From positions 3,658,001 through 3,722,000 of the forward strand of contig NC_069371.1 in the NCBI RefSeq assembly GCF_021730395.1: a stretch of 64,000 nucleotides of DNA. The letters run 5' to 3'. Each line of letters begins with the position of its first letter. Within the stretch, counting starts at the first letter, position 1. Below, one piece after another: positions 45,416-57,165 of the stretch. The notes below the pieces were generated by a model. The model had not been told where the DNA came from. It saw nothing but the letters and a program-made list of their open reading frames with translations, and did not search any database. The stretch comes from Mercenaria mercenaria. Its lineage: Eukaryota; Mollusca; Bivalvia; Venerida; Veneridae. A program made the translations under genes and the position numbers.

Positions 45416-47490
45416 ACTCATATTTAAGCCAAGGTAGAATTAGATTTGTCTTACTAATAGATAAATGAATTACAATATACTAGTTTCTGTATGAACACAA
45501 CAAAAACAATAATCTTCCAGTATTTCAAACTATTTATTATGTAATAATTATATCATGTCACTAACCGGTTCAGGTTTTCACATGGAATGGCCAAAATAAA
45601 TATTTTAACATTTCTTAGTTCAACCTATCTTTCAATTGGAAACAACAGTTTGTACAGTCATTCTTCTCACTTGTAACTGGTGTTCACTTCTTGAAAGATA
45701 TTTTGATGACTCTCTATATATCTACTAACTTACCTCTTAAGCTGAAAGGCGTGTCTCCTGCAATATCTCTTTAAACACTTACTTGTTTCTTCTAATCTCC
45801 TTATCAAATGTTGCTTCAAGAAAGCTTTTGAAAACACAGTAAAGCAAAATCTCAAATTTGCTGTCCAATAATAGTGTTTCTGCCCGTCATATACCGCAAG
45901 TCTACAATTCCTCATACATTCAAAGTCCCCTGTTACATTTTCCACTTTAATCTTAGATTCAAAATATCAAGACCAAAGAAGCCTTCAAAGCATTTCTGAA
46001 AATTTTGTTTCTGTTCTTCATATTTTTGTTTCTTGTTAGTTACTGGAAATTCAGAATGTCTTCTATCTTTTCTTCTGACATTCAATAAAACCTTTCTACA
46101 CTCCGCTTACACAACCAACACCTTTCTACACTCCGCTTACACAACCAACACCTTTATCTGTCAAAACAGTGTTTGTTCATGCACAATTTTTTTTTTTTTG
46201 TACCTCTGCAAAATTTTGTTTTTGTACAACCATCATTTTTCCTTAGCTGAATCCTTTATCCGTAGAAGTTTTGTTCTTGCTTTACCACTGTTTTTTTTTT
46301 CCGGAATTGAATCCCACATCTGTAAGAGTTTTATTCTTGTGCAACCATTTCTTTCCCAGGGTTGAATCTTATCTGCACAGTCTTGTTGTTGATTAAACTG
46401 GTGTCTTTTTCAAATGTTGGATTGTCTGTCTGCAAAGTAAACAAAATGTGTAATATTATTACAAACATTTACTCTTGCACCAATACAGTATTTGTTTCAT
46501 AATATGCTCAATTATACAATCATCATTTACTTTTTCAACCTTGATTTTGTTCTTCAACATTCCTTTTTTGTATCTTTTAAAATCTAAATCATTAAAACAT
46601 TTTAATTGGCCACATAAGTGTCAGTATTCACCAACTCTGAGTCTTCACCAGAGTTTCAATAAATATACCCTGTACAGGATATTCAATGATTGACATTTCC
46701 AAACTATCTCTCTTTAGTTTCACTTCTGACTCAATGACTTTGCTCAAGGTTTCCTAATCGCAACTTTCACTTTACCTTTTTTCACAAAACTGGCAGCTGC
46801 TTCTTAAGACATTGTAATTTCCTGTAGTTTTGTTCTGGTTTCCTGACAAAAGTCCCACTTAAATCTGATTTGACAATGTCTCAGAACTGACTGACTAAAA
46901 TTAGACTTTAGGACAACAACTTTGTCTATGTTTCATAAAATATCATCCATTCCACACTGTGTTTTCAGCCTCTTTGTTTAATGATGCAACTCTGGCACCA
47001 AAAGATTTCTTTGGAGAGATGAACATGATACCAAAGTCCTCCAACAGGAAAGAAATCCTAATCTCTGCAGCATGCAATATAAAAGAGAGAGTTTGACAGA
47101 TGTCAGTATGGTACATTTCAATGTGTGTGTGTGCGTGAGTGCGTTTGTGTAGCAAGTCTCTTGCTAAATAAAATGTCTTATTACACAAAATCATAAATGA
47201 TTTTGAATGGTAGGAGGGTACAAAATAAATACATGTATGGGAATATGTGCTATAGGTTAAATAATGTGAGAAATGTTGGAAATTATCACAGCTAATCATG
47301 TGTACCTTTCCTTGTAAAGAACTGACATTTTACAGTGTTAGGATTTAGTGTCTGCTTTGTTGTTTTGTGCACACAAAAAAACTTTAACTAGCAAAATATC
47401 AACTTGACCTTCAATTTTGCTGAACCGTTTTCGATAAAAACTTTATATGAGTCAATTTCAATTCTTGCTTATCTTCTTGTCCTTCGATGA
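45416..47490. other. No recognisable gene; small local duplication
   Basis: AT/T-rich sequence with short frames only. A direct duplication of about 30 bp (CACCTTTCTACACTCCGCTT type) occurs at 46088-46150. A GTGTGTGTGTGCGTGAGTGCG microsatellite-like patch is near 47120. Nothing is supported as coding. Confidence 0.45.
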
Positions 47491-47914
47491 TACCGTATAA
47501 GTACTTATTTCTGCGGGCTCCAAATTCTGCGGATTTCCAAAAATGAGGGGGTATTAAATTTCTGCGTACCTTATTTCTGCAGTGTCTTCCATCTCACGCT
47601 GATGGAATTTATTTCTGCGGTTCTGTATTCAACTTTGTTTCATTAATTTCAGATAGAAAGATACGTATTTTGTTGTAATTTTGACAGTTATGTCGACTTC
47701 CGGTTTTAAAGTAAAACTTGACGGATACTGATGTAACATCGTCATCATCACATAATGTTAAGGGGAAACATGAAACACTAAGCAAAAATGACAAAAGATG
47801 TTAACAGTGGGACAACATAAAGTTTTATTCAGCATAAATACATGTACATGCATACAGCTATGAATCTAATGTTCAGCTTTCGTTCAGCTCTATTATAAAT
47901 ATACGATTCTTGTA

Positions 47915-49907
47915 CTACTGACGCATTGCCAGTGTAAGAGGGATAAATTCCTCGAGCGCCTTGAGAATACCCGCCGCTCTGAACCCGTTAATGATCAGAT
48001 CGGGTTGGTTAGAAATTTCCTGAAACATTTTAACGAGCCATTTCGAAACGAGCTCTTTCATAGTGATTAACCGAAGCTGTACAGGCTCAATGTCATCGGG
48101 ACCATTTTTCCTGATTCGTTTTACAATTTGCTCTGAATACCAGTCTTCAAAAGAACTTTTAAGTTTTGACTTGACAGTCTTCTGCACAGACAGGTCCATA
48201 GGTTGTAGGCGATCTGTGCAGCAGGCTGGCACATATACAACTGCAATGTTATTTTTCTTCAAGTGTTCGAGAAAAGGCTCAGTCATTTGCGCACAGAACA
48301 CATCAAAAATGCACAACGCTTTGGATGTTGCAGGCAGACCAAGTTCTTTGCGCTTCGCGCTTAGATAAGGTAATATGATATTGTCAACATAACTCAGCTG
48401 TGTCTGAGAGTTGGCCCAGTGATTTTCTGTATATGTGATGTCCCAGGTTTTAGGAAACTTGTAGTTTGGTAGACATCGAGTAGTTTTTCCAGTGAAGATG
48501 ATTTGCGGTGGAAGAAAATCACCTGTGAAAGAATAAAGAACGTAAGACAACGTATACAATAAGGTGTTAAACCCGAGAGTCTATTTTGACAGGCGTCACT
48601 GTTCATAGTCAGGATTTTCATGCTTTTTCAGTGACAATTTAAGGTTAGAAGATAGGACTGGAGCAGGCGTTTAAATTACGAGGCTATTACACTAGTATGA
48701 CCGTAAAATAAGATAATGTGAGGATTATGTTCATTCACTGTTGCAGGTCATTTTATAAAACCATTATACCATACATACACGAAAAAATGCCTGAATCTAT
48801 ATTTTGCAAACATTCTCATCTGTGCATTGCAACGGTATATCACGCCTTTTTCAAACCCCATGCAATTTACGCTAAATACCGGGGAATGACAATCGCCAGA
48901 TGGATCAGTTAACAATAGATACAAAGAATACAATAGATTGTGTTTGTCACATAATTTATACTGACAGCTGACTGTTGTTTAAAAACCGGCATGTATGAAA
49001 ATATTTAAACAAGTCACTGCAAAAAAAAAAAACCAAAAAAAAAAAAAAACTCACCTTGAAGGGTTCCAGCAAATACAGCCGTAAATTGGCGTTTGTCACC
49101 AAGACCAGAAATTTCTACTCGTTTGGCGCCTTCTGCCTCCACAGTCCACTCGGATACTGGCACAAGGTTCAGGCCCGAGTGGTCCCAGTTTATGACCATA
49201 CTAGCCGGAATATCATTTTCACTTACAACATCTTGGATTCGCTGCAGAAATTCAGACTTTAATTCATCAAAGTTCTCTACTTTATCTGCTTTACAAACAG
49301 TGCTTCCCTTTCGCTTAACATAGTTCATGCGCCGCAAAAGTGACTTGGCCCAAGATTTCGATATGTTCATCATGCCCCCGTTTTCAATCAGCAGTGATCT
49401 GTCAGTTGCAGAAACGATACCTTTGGCTAATGATTTCGCAATAGAACTGTTAACTACAGATCCATTCTGTCTTATGACCTTAATATAGGCCTGCACCTTC
49501 TCATTTAGGTCTGAGCCTTGCGTTAGCGGCCGTCCCCTTTTTTTTGGCTGAATCTCAGCGACCTCATGAAAGTCCAACTTACATTTTCTATCACTCATTA
49601 CAAGTTTATATTTGTCTCTCATGTACCTGGCAGAGCTCTCATTTAACCTCGGAAAGTTATCACTAAATTTTTTCACCGTCTTTGAAGGTCCATTTTCAAG
49701 ACAATATTTGCCAATGTCCGCCCTATCTTTCGGAGAATATACATTGTACTTCACTTTCTTGCTTGAACTGGGTTCTGGAGAGTCCGATATTTTCCACATT
49801 TCAGCATTAACCTCTTTTAGCACAGTAGGACCTAGTAATTCCGTTAAGCCCACATCCTTGTCAGAAGGAACAGGATCCAGCTTTTGAAAATAATTTAGGA
49901 TACTCAT
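47915..49907 (-). CDS. Pogo-like DDE transposase, two exons (join 49907-49055, 48522-47915)
   Basis: Exon 1 runs from ATG at 49907 to 49055 and exon 2 from 48522 to the stop at 47915, giving 486 residues. The donor is AAG|GTGAGT and the acceptor TTCTTTCACAG|GTGAT; joining them (phase 1) reads TLQGDFLPPQII, the usual pogo/Tigger/CENP-B-type sequence at this point. Domains: an N-terminal helix-turn-helix region (about 55-105, YSPKDRADIGKYCLENGPSK), an AT-hook/NLS-like KKRGRPL (122-128), a second DNA-binding HTH (about 135-200), and the DDE_1 catalytic domain with D242 (INWDHSGLNL), D358 (LCIFDVFCAQ) and D394 (RLQPMDLSVQ), i.e. a DD35D spacing. An AATAAA poly(A) signal lies downstream at 47829-47824. 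The length is typical for the family. A host-domesticated gene is an alternative, but flanking TIRs argue for a transposon. Confidence 0.85.
48523..49054 (-). other. Intron of the pogo-like transposase gene
   Basis: 532 bp with GTGAGT at the donor followed immediately by two poly-T runs (49021-49049), and TTCTTTCACAG at the acceptor. Introns are uncommon in pogo-like elements. Splicing is predicted from frame continuity and site quality only. Confidence 0.75.
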
Positions 49908-50322
49908 ATTGCAAAAAACAAGAACAACACAGTTGTGTTAACACTGTCTATATTGTACAATATAAAACCATCTGACCATTCAAACCATCAAAAAACGATC
50001 AATGGTGAACGAAAATCAAAACAAAGTCGATAATTTTATTATGGTTTATTCAAAAGCAAAACAATAATAAAACTGTTCTATTATATTACCGTTTCTACTT
50101 AATTTTCAACTTAATTCTTCTGCTTTAGGCTACATGCGGGACAAAAGCCGATAACGCTAACGGACATTATCTTATACTTAACCGGATTACAATGGCGGCC
50201 TGTGTCGTCGTTTCATAGCATGTTAGGGCAAAAATTTTTGCGGATTTTAAATCTGCGGTCTTACTGTCACCCGCAGAAAACCCAGAAATAAAGTTCCCAC
50301 AGAAATTAGTACTTATACGGTA

Positions 50323-51879
50323 TATTTTAAAAGGCATAAATCAAAGGCCTGAAGGGCCTGAGTCCGCTAATGATTGATGTACTGACAGTATAGTCTACCA
50401 GTTTCAGTTTGTTTTTAGTTTTTTTCTTAAAATTTCATAACACAGCTCGATATTTACCCAAAATATTATATCCGGATACGATTACACTTTTCTCCAGTTT
50501 CAACAATATATTTTACAAATTGTGATGATACAAAGACATTTAGCAGCAATTGGCAGTATCTGACATTAAAGTTTACGGTTAAATTACCTCTTATTTAAAT
50601 CTTTTCATAAAAAATTGTTTCGTTTCGTGAAAGCAGCCAAACATAGACGATCTACTTTCGATTTCAAAAACTACAAGAAAATACAATTTAATGTTTCGCC
50701 GATTTGTTTATTTCTCGAAAAATAAGAATTAAAATCATTTTTAATATCAGTTGTAACTAAACAAACCAGTAAGAACTTCTTCTTCCGATAATTTATCCGT
50801 TTACTGACTGCAAAATTCAACCCACGCAAAGTTTATAGAAATCATACGATGCGTGTTTACGTTCAATGTGGGAGAATTAAGGCTGATCGGCTATGTTACC
50901 TAACGCATCCAGACGATTCAGATTTTGTTTTTAAAAAAGCATTGTGTGCGTTTCTGTAATTTTATATACGTTTTTATACGCTTAGAAATTATTAGACATG
51001 CGTATTTGCATTATTTCTATACGTAATTTACGCTAATACGCATCTTATCTGGAGCCCTGTGGAACTATTTTTTGTCTTTCGCTGGATGTTACCCAAGCTT
51101 TGTAAGCCTGCGCAATTCTTAAAATGCACATTTATGCTTAATGAGTTACGTTCGAGTATTGCACAATTACAAGTCATAAATATGACAGATTACATCGTAT
51201 ACTGGTCATAGCAAAGGGAATTGACACAACTTAACTTCATTCATGCAGTGAACTGTTTGAAGTTTGAGAAATCTAATGGAACTACATCCCTTCACGTGTT
51301 ATTCGGTCCATTTAGAGAATCGCTGAACAGCAAGGACTCGTCAAAAGGCTTTCAGCCTTTAGCCGACTCAAAAATGATACAACTTTGATTGTTGAAGAAT
51401 GCAACCAATTTACATTCTTTAACATACTTTTTACCTTCAGACTATTATCAAATATTTACTATGCTAACCCGACTTACCCAGAAGTGCCTAAATCTGACTT
51501 TCCAAATTTTTGATTTCTTATACAAATATTTCTTGTATAAAGCAACATTCTCTGTCAAAATACATCATCGCACACTGAATAAGTTATGATCATTTTAAAT
51601 TAATCATTTGACTTTAAAACATGTAAAGGGCAGTACTAAGAATGCTCAAATATAGTTTAATAACTGAAAATTTTTCTCCCAGTGTATGTCCCACAAATCT
51701 GTGACTATGGTGTAACAGAAAACAGTAATCAGCAAATTTTTAAATCTTTAAAACTGAAAAAAAAACACTTCGGTTTCTCCTCCATTATAAAGAGTACAAC
51801 TCCAGTCATATTATTCTATCAAACGTTTTAAACAGACCTACGACACTACTGTTATAAAAATTTGTGAAAGTACAAAAAT
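50323..51879. other. No recognisable feature
   Basis: AT-rich sequence without credible frames or repeats. It could be intronic if the nuclear receptor locus at 53855-54140 extends to the left. Confidence 0.4.
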
Positions 51880-52240
51880 TCAGTATTAATTATATACTGA
51901 ATGTTTATGCCATGTTAATTGAACACCCATCAGTGTATACTGTAGGTAAAGACTGGTCTCCAACCCATCCTGCATACAAAAGTGAGACCAGACAAGAAAA
52001 ACAACACAAAATCTTTGACGTCTAAGTGTGACCTTGACCTTCAACCACATGTGATACGTCACCTTGTTATGGTGAATGTTTATGTCAAGTTGATGAAATA
52101 TCAATCTGTGATACAAAGGAAAAGTAAAATCTTTGACTTCTATGTCTGACCTTAAAGGGACTGGCCTCCAGATTGTTCAACAAAAAAATACTTTTTTAGA
52201 TATCTGGAAATGGTCATTTATCGCCGAGGATAATTATAAC
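51880..52240 (+). repeat. Fragment of an HTR-type core (AAGTGTGACCTTGACCTT family)
   Basis: Two partial units (AAAATCTTTGACGTCTAAGTG… and AAAATCTTTGACTTCTATGTC…, about 115 bp apart) resemble the core at 28803-29430. No ends are present. Confidence 0.4.
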
Positions 52241-53088
52241 AAATATTTATAACAAGTGACCCCCAGAGCGGGGCCTCTTTTCACCCCAGGGGCATAATTT
52301 GAACAAACTTTTTAGAGACCCACCAGGCAATGTTACATACCAAATATCAAATGCCTAGGCCTTGAACTTTCAGACAAGAAGACCTTTAATTTTTTTCCTA
52401 TATAAGTCTATGTTAAACTTGGTATCCCCAGGGCAGGGCCTCTTTTCACACTAGGGTCATAATTTGAACAATTTTGGTAGAGAAACACTAGGAAAGGCAA
52501 CATACTTAATATCAAAAGCCTAGGCCTTGCAGTTTCAGGCAAGAGGATTTTTAAAGTTTTTTTCCTATATTATATAAGTCTATATATTTATAAGACCCCC
52601 CAAGGCAGGGCCTCTTTTCAACCCAGGGGCATAATTTGAACAATTTTGGTAGAGGACCACAAGGCAATGTTACATACCAAATATCAAAGGCCTAGGTCAT
52701 GTTATTTTAGATTTAGATTTTAAAAGTTTTTTCCTATATGTCTATGTAAAACTTGTGACCCCTGGGGCGGGGCCTCTTTTCATCCCTGGGGCACAATTTG
52801 AACAATCTTGATAGAGGACCATAAGATGATGTAACATGCCAAATATCAAGGCTCTACGTCTTGCGGTTTTAGACAAGAAGATTTTTAAAGTTTTTCCCTT
52901 CGGTTGCCATGGCAATCAGACTTCTGCATGGAATTAAATTCTTTGAACAATTTTGAAAGGGGACCATCTAAGGATCATTCCTGTGAAGTTTGGTGTAATT
53001 CTGCCCAGTGGTTTTCAAGAAGATTTTTTTTAAAAATGTTGATGGACACACAACTGACGACGGACATCGAGCGGTCACAACATTTATT
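52241..53088 (+). repeat. HTR family-2 array, both termini missing
   Basis: About five units with GTGACCCCTGGGGCGGGGCC, AGGCAATGTTACATACC and GCCTAGGCC end with GTTGCCATGGCAATCAGAC and a decayed GACGACGGACATCGAGCGGTCACAA. The sequence then runs directly into another core family without a 3' hairpin. Confidence 0.65.
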
Positions 53089-53516
53089 TTAAGTTTGAAT
53101 CAAATCCATTTAGAAATAACTGAGATATAGTGAAAATGCATCAAAATTAGCCTTAACTTCTAAGTAAAAGGGGGCATAATTCATGAAAAGTTGGTGTCAG
53201 AGTTATGCAGCTTGTGTCACATGATGTGGGTGACAAGGTGGAACATCTATTTTAAGTTTGAATGAAATCAATTTAGAAATAACTGAGATATAGTGAAAAT
53301 GCATCAAAATTAACCTTAGGTTCTAAGTAAAAGGGGGTATAATTCATGAAAAGTTGGTGTCAGAGTTATGCACCTTCTGTCACATGATGTGGGTGAGAAG
53401 GTGGAACATCCATTTAGTAATAACTGAGATAATAGATTTCGCGACACGATGGGATGGGACGCAACAAAACTGCCTCCTATATAGCCCCCACAAACATGTT
53501 TGGTGGGGGTATAAAT
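53089..53516 (+). mobile_element. 3' part of an HTR element with ~145-bp units, GGGGGTATAAA end
   Basis: Two and a part units share TTTTAAGTTTGAAT(C/G)AAATC, AATAACTGAGATATAGTG, AAAAGGGGG(C/T)ATAATTCATG and CACATGATGTGGGTGA. The end is a strong hairpin CCCCCACaAACatgTTTgGTGGGGG followed by TATAAA, like the CATAAAA class. The 5' tip is missing. Confidence 0.6.
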
Positions 53517-53547
53517 AACTTTACTATTTAACAAAATCAAACTATCT

Positions 53548-53815
53548 AATATCTATTGATATATAGTAAGTAAATAAGTAAGTAAGTAACGACTTTATTT
53601 AATGAGGCTACACATTTGGTCTCCAAATCTTCCATGTGGGCCTCAAATATATCTATATCGCTCTGTCCCTCTGGTCAGATCACTCTGTGTCTGTACTAGT
53701 AGAGGAGGATTTCGCGCCATTTGTGGCTGCAGTTGCTGTAAAGTGCCTTTGAACGTGTTTATCATGAAAAGGCGCTATATAAATCTGGTATAATCTGGTA
53801 TAATAATAATAATAT
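53548..53815 (+). repeat. SINE/LINE-derived copy with GGCGCTATATAAAT tail
   Basis: A (TAAG)n run is followed by AACGACTTTATTTAATGAGGC and ends AAGTGCCTTTGAACGTG…GAAAAGGCGCTATATAAATC, then a (TGGTATAATC)/(AAT)n tail. The 3' tail is the type shared with 2104-2195. The body is not recognised. Confidence 0.5.
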
Positions 53816-53854
53816 CACACATAACCATTGATCAACTGCTCTTTACAAACTCAC

Positions 53855-54140
53855 CTTTACAACCTTTGCAATTGTGGGCATTGTAGTGATAACCAGAGGC
53901 CCTGTCTCCACATATCCTACGCAACTCCTCCTCTATACTCTTCCTTGGGGTCGTTCCCTGCGCTTGATGTGATTGCACGTTCCTCCATTGTCATATGCAT
54001 ATCGTAACTTATGTCAGGACCTCCAACATGTAAGTCTGAATCCATAGGCAGCATGGACCCTGTTGGGGAGCCGAGAACCATGTTGTCTATGTACATGTGA
54101 TTACCATGATACCCCTGATGCCCCTCGTGTTCATTCAAAA
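53855..54140 (-). pseudogene. Nuclear receptor exon: N-terminal region and first zinc finger (NR1H/EcR/FXR-like), damaged
   Basis: The exon is bounded by an acceptor (TTTTCTTTCAG|TTTTGAATG) and a donor (TGTAAAG|GTGAGT). The donor splits the CK|G codon, where many receptor genes have an intron between the two DNA-binding fingers. The 3' part reads [20 protein letters not shown], then NCKGCKG, clearly a receptor DNA-binding domain (usual: C..[11 protein letters not shown]..tCEGCKG). The 5' part reads LNEHEGHQGYHGNHMYIDNM…[10 protein letters not shown] in another frame. The finger frame has a stop (TGA) upstream and the 5' frame a stop (TAG) at the finger, so a one-base shift separates them around 53930-53970. 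The first zinc-binding Cys is Arg (CGT) and the P-box Glu is Lys. This suggests a decayed or duplicated exon, or a sequence error. The next exon (FFRR…) is not seen nearby. Confidence 0.75.
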
Positions 54141-54368
54141 CTGAAAGAAAACATATAAATACATGTTAGTCGAATTAATGCATTTTGCCTTTCAAGTCAT
54201 GTTTTGTAAAAGACTTTTTTTCAACTAAATTTCATGTAAAAATATGGCACCTATATGGTACATGATTATATAAATCAGTAGAACAGAATGGTTTTAACAC
54301 CCGAATTAAAGATAGTACTCTTTATTCGAACAGAATATATTTAATTAATGGCACATCTACTTTGTATA

Positions 54369-56311
54369 CAAGAGATCACAGAGTGATCTTGGCGCCCACC
54401 AATGTGCCATTTTTGAGTGTTCCAAATTTCAAGACTCACTGACTAGCTCAAGGTCAAATTTCATTTCCATACACAACACTGTGCATGTGGTCCATGCATG
54501 TGGTCCAAATTTGAAAGCTGTAGCTTGAGAAATGTAAAAGTAGGTCACTAGATCAATTTCAAAGAAAAAGTTCTTTGTACACAAAACTATGCATGCGCAT
54601 CAAGTTTGAAGGTTGTAGTTTGAGAAATTTGGAAGTAGGTCACTAGGTCAATCTTAAGGTCAAAGTTTATTTCAGTCCACAAAACTATGCAAGTGGTCCA
54701 AATTTGAAGGCTGTAGCTTGAGAAATGTGAAAGTAGGTCACTAGGTCAAAATCAAAGGTCAAATTTCATTTCAGAACATAAATCTATGCATGTGGTCCAA
54801 ATTTGAAGCCTGTACCTTCAAAAATGTGAAAGTAGGTCACTAGGTCAATGTCAAGGTCAAAGTTTGTTTTGGTACACAATCCTATGCATGTGGTCTAAAT
54901 TTGAAGCCTGTAGCTACAGAAAAGTGAAAGTAGGTCACCAGGTCAATATTAAGGTCAAAGTTCATTTCGGTACACAAAACTATGCAAGTGGTGTAAATTT
55001 GAAGGCTGTAGCTTGAGAAATGTGAAAGTAGGTCACTAGGTCAAAATCAAGGTCAAATTTTATTTCGGAACACGAAACTAGGCATGTGGTCCAAATTTGA
55101 AGCCTGTACCTTCAAAAATGTGAAAGTAGGTCACTAGGTCAAAATCAAGGTCAAAGTTTTTTGGTGCACAAAACTATGCATGTGGTCCAAATTTGAAGGC
55201 TGTAGCTACAGAAATGTGAAAGTAGGTCACTAGGTCAAAATCAAGGTCAAATTTTATTTCGGAACATAGAACTATGTATGTGGTCCAAATTTGAAGCCTG
55301 TACCTTCAAAAATGTGAAAGTAGGTCACCAGGTCAATGTCAAGGTCAAAGTTTGTTTCGGTACACAAAACTATGCATGAGGTCCAAATTTGAAGGCTGTA
55401 GCTTGAGAAATGTGAAAGTAGGTCACTAGGTCAAAATCAAGGTCAAATTTCATTTCTGAACACGAAACTAGGCATGTGGTCCAAATTTGAAGCCTGTACC
55501 TTCAAAAATGTGAAAGTAGGTCACTAGGTCAAAATCAAGGTCAAAGTTTTTTGGTGCACAAAACTATGCATGTGGTCCAAATTTGAAGGCTGTAGCTACA
55601 GAAATGTGAAAGTAGGCCACTAGGTCAAAATCAAGGTCAACTCATGTCAAGGTTCATCTTGCCACTCAAAACCATACACGTGGTCCAAATTTGAATGTTG
55701 TAGGTTATTGACAAGAAGATTTTCAATGTTTTTCCATATATAAGTCTATGTAAACCATGTGACCCCTGGGGTGGGGCCATATTTGACCCTAGGGGGATAA
55801 TTTGAACAACCTTAGTAGAAGACCACTAGATGATGTCACATACAAAATATCAAAGCCCTAGGCCCTGTGGTTTTGGACAAGAGGTTTTTCAAAGTTTTTC
55901 CCTATATAAGTCTATATAAACCATGTGACCACAGGGGGGGGGGGGGGGGGCATATTAGACCCCAGGGAAATAATTTGAATCATCTTGGTAGAGGACCACT
56001 AGATGATGCTTCATACCAAATATCAAAGCCCTAGGCTCTGTGGTTCTGAACAAGAAGATTTTCAAAGTTTTTCCCTATATAAATCTATGTAAATTATAGA
56101 AATAAACGAAGGGCCATAACTCACTAAAAAACCAGTCTGATTTTCAGGGGGACAAAACTAGGGTACCAATACATCATTCTGACAAAGTTTAGTCAAAATC
56201 CCCCCAGTAGTTTCTGAGGAGATGCGAGAACGAGAAATTGTTAACGACGGACTGACGAACCACGGATGCAGAATGATTTGAATAGCCCACCATCTGATGA
56301 TGGTGGGCTAA
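54369..56311 (+). mobile_element. HTR element with two different core families, CCCACC-type ends
   Basis: The 5' tip is CAAGAG with hairpin AGATCACagaGTGATCT and block GGCGCCCACCAATG. The first core is an array of about a dozen ~95-bp units (54420-55700; AAGTAGGTCACTAGGTCAA, CATGTGGTCCAAATTTGAAG, CTGTAGCTTGAGAAATGTG). At about 55705 it changes to family-2 units (GTGACCCCTGGGGTGGGGCC…). The end has GACGGACTGACG, then the hairpin AGCCCACCATCtgatGATGGTGGGCT and AA. The 5' GCCCACCA is complementary to the 3' TGGTGGGC, so both cores lie within one pair of ends. Confidence 0.75.
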
Positions 56312-56492
56312 AAATATGGCACAAGTCCCAAAATTTACGTATTTCTTTTAACAGAATGATATAGTATTTCTAGGTGTTTTATACAGATAAATGGCTAAAG
56401 TTCTTTTATTCAGAATTATTCAAACAGTGCTTACTGTCCTTGAAAACAAGATATAACACAAATTCAGTATTCAAAACTGACTAAGCTTTCAT

Positions 56493-56713
56493 CACCATGA
56501 GAAAACCAACATCGTGCATTTGCGACCAGCATGAATCCCGACCAGCCTGCACATCCACAGTCTGGTCAGGATCCATACTGTTCGCTAGCAGTTTTGCGAA
56601 TTGCAATAGGCTTTGAAAGCAAACGGCATGGATCCTGACCAGACTGCGCGGATGCGCAGGCTTGTCGGGATCCATGCTGGTCGCAAATGCGCTATGCTGG
56701 TTTTCTCATGGTG
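56493..56713. mobile_element. 221-bp fold-back MITE
   Basis: Nearly the whole element is two inverted arms. The left reads CACCATGAGAAAACCAACAT … GCATTTGCGACCAGCATG … CAGTCTGGTCAGGATCC, and the right arm is its complement with few changes. A central part (GCTAGCAGTTTTGCGAATTGC) forms the loop. No coding capacity is present. The target duplication is not clear. Confidence 0.75.
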
Positions 56714-56857
56714 CGACTCAAATATAGTTTCTGTGCCAGAAAAGCAATAAACTGGATCTTTGTTGCCAATGCAAAATCTAACAGTAGAAAGTAGAACTTA
56801 GCGCATTCAAGTTTATCCTTCACTGCAAAATATAATGTTATTACCCCATTAATAATG

Positions 56858-57151
56858 ATTTGTTTGTTTGTTTGTTTTGGGTTTAACGCCGTTTTTCAAC
56901 AGTATTTCAGTCATGTAACGGCGGGCAGTTAACCTAACCAGTATTCCTGGATTCTGAACCAGTACAGACCTGTTCTCCGCACGTAACTGCCAACTTCCCC
57001 ACATGATTAATCAGAGGTGGAGGACTAATGATTTCAGACACAATGTCGTTTATCAAATAGTCACGGAGAACATACACCCCGCCGGAGGATCGAACTCGCG
57101 ACCCCGAGATCCGTAGACCAACGCTCTTACCTACTGAGCTAAGCGGGCGGG
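56858..57151 (-). mobile_element. RUDI-like tRNA-derived SINE, full length
   Basis: Read on the minus strand, the head is tRNA-like: TTAGCTCAGTAGGTAAGAGC (box A) and TCGCGAGTTCGATCC (box B). It is followed by the central domain (GGTTAACTGCCCGCCG, TTGAAAAACGGCGTTAAACCC) and a (CAAA)n tail. A perfect 14-bp duplication CCCCATTAATAATG flanks it (56844-56857, 57152-57165). As it has intact pol III boxes, this copy could be transcribed. It is not a functional tRNA gene. Confidence 0.85.
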
Positions 57152-57165
57152 CCCCATTAATAATG

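Larger units (their letters stand above)
47493..50320 (-). mobile_element. Autonomous-looking pogo-like DNA transposon
   Basis: The 2828-bp element lies between TA duplications (47491-47492, 50321-50322). The ends are CCGTATAAGTACTTATTTCTG and its near-complement at the right (one mismatch over the first 21 bp, about 24 of 28 overall). Subterminal TTTCTGCGG motifs recur at the left (47505-47625, five or more times) and as GCGGATTT/CTGCGG/CCGCAG at the right (50230-50300). It encodes one transposase on the minus strand (47915-49907) with uninterrupted exons, so it may be or recently have been active. Closely related ends elsewhere in the genome would be expected. Confidence 0.85.

Noticed and set aside
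53917-54138. Start of a complete 73-residue protein
   Set aside because: The apparent start is a TTG codon directly at a splice acceptor; the segment is an internal exon of a nuclear receptor and not a free-standing gene.
57075-57151. tRNA gene (boxes A and B on the minus strand)
   Set aside because: It is the head of a full-length SINE with a 14-bp target duplication and a CAAA tail, and the stem pairing is not that of a mature tRNA.
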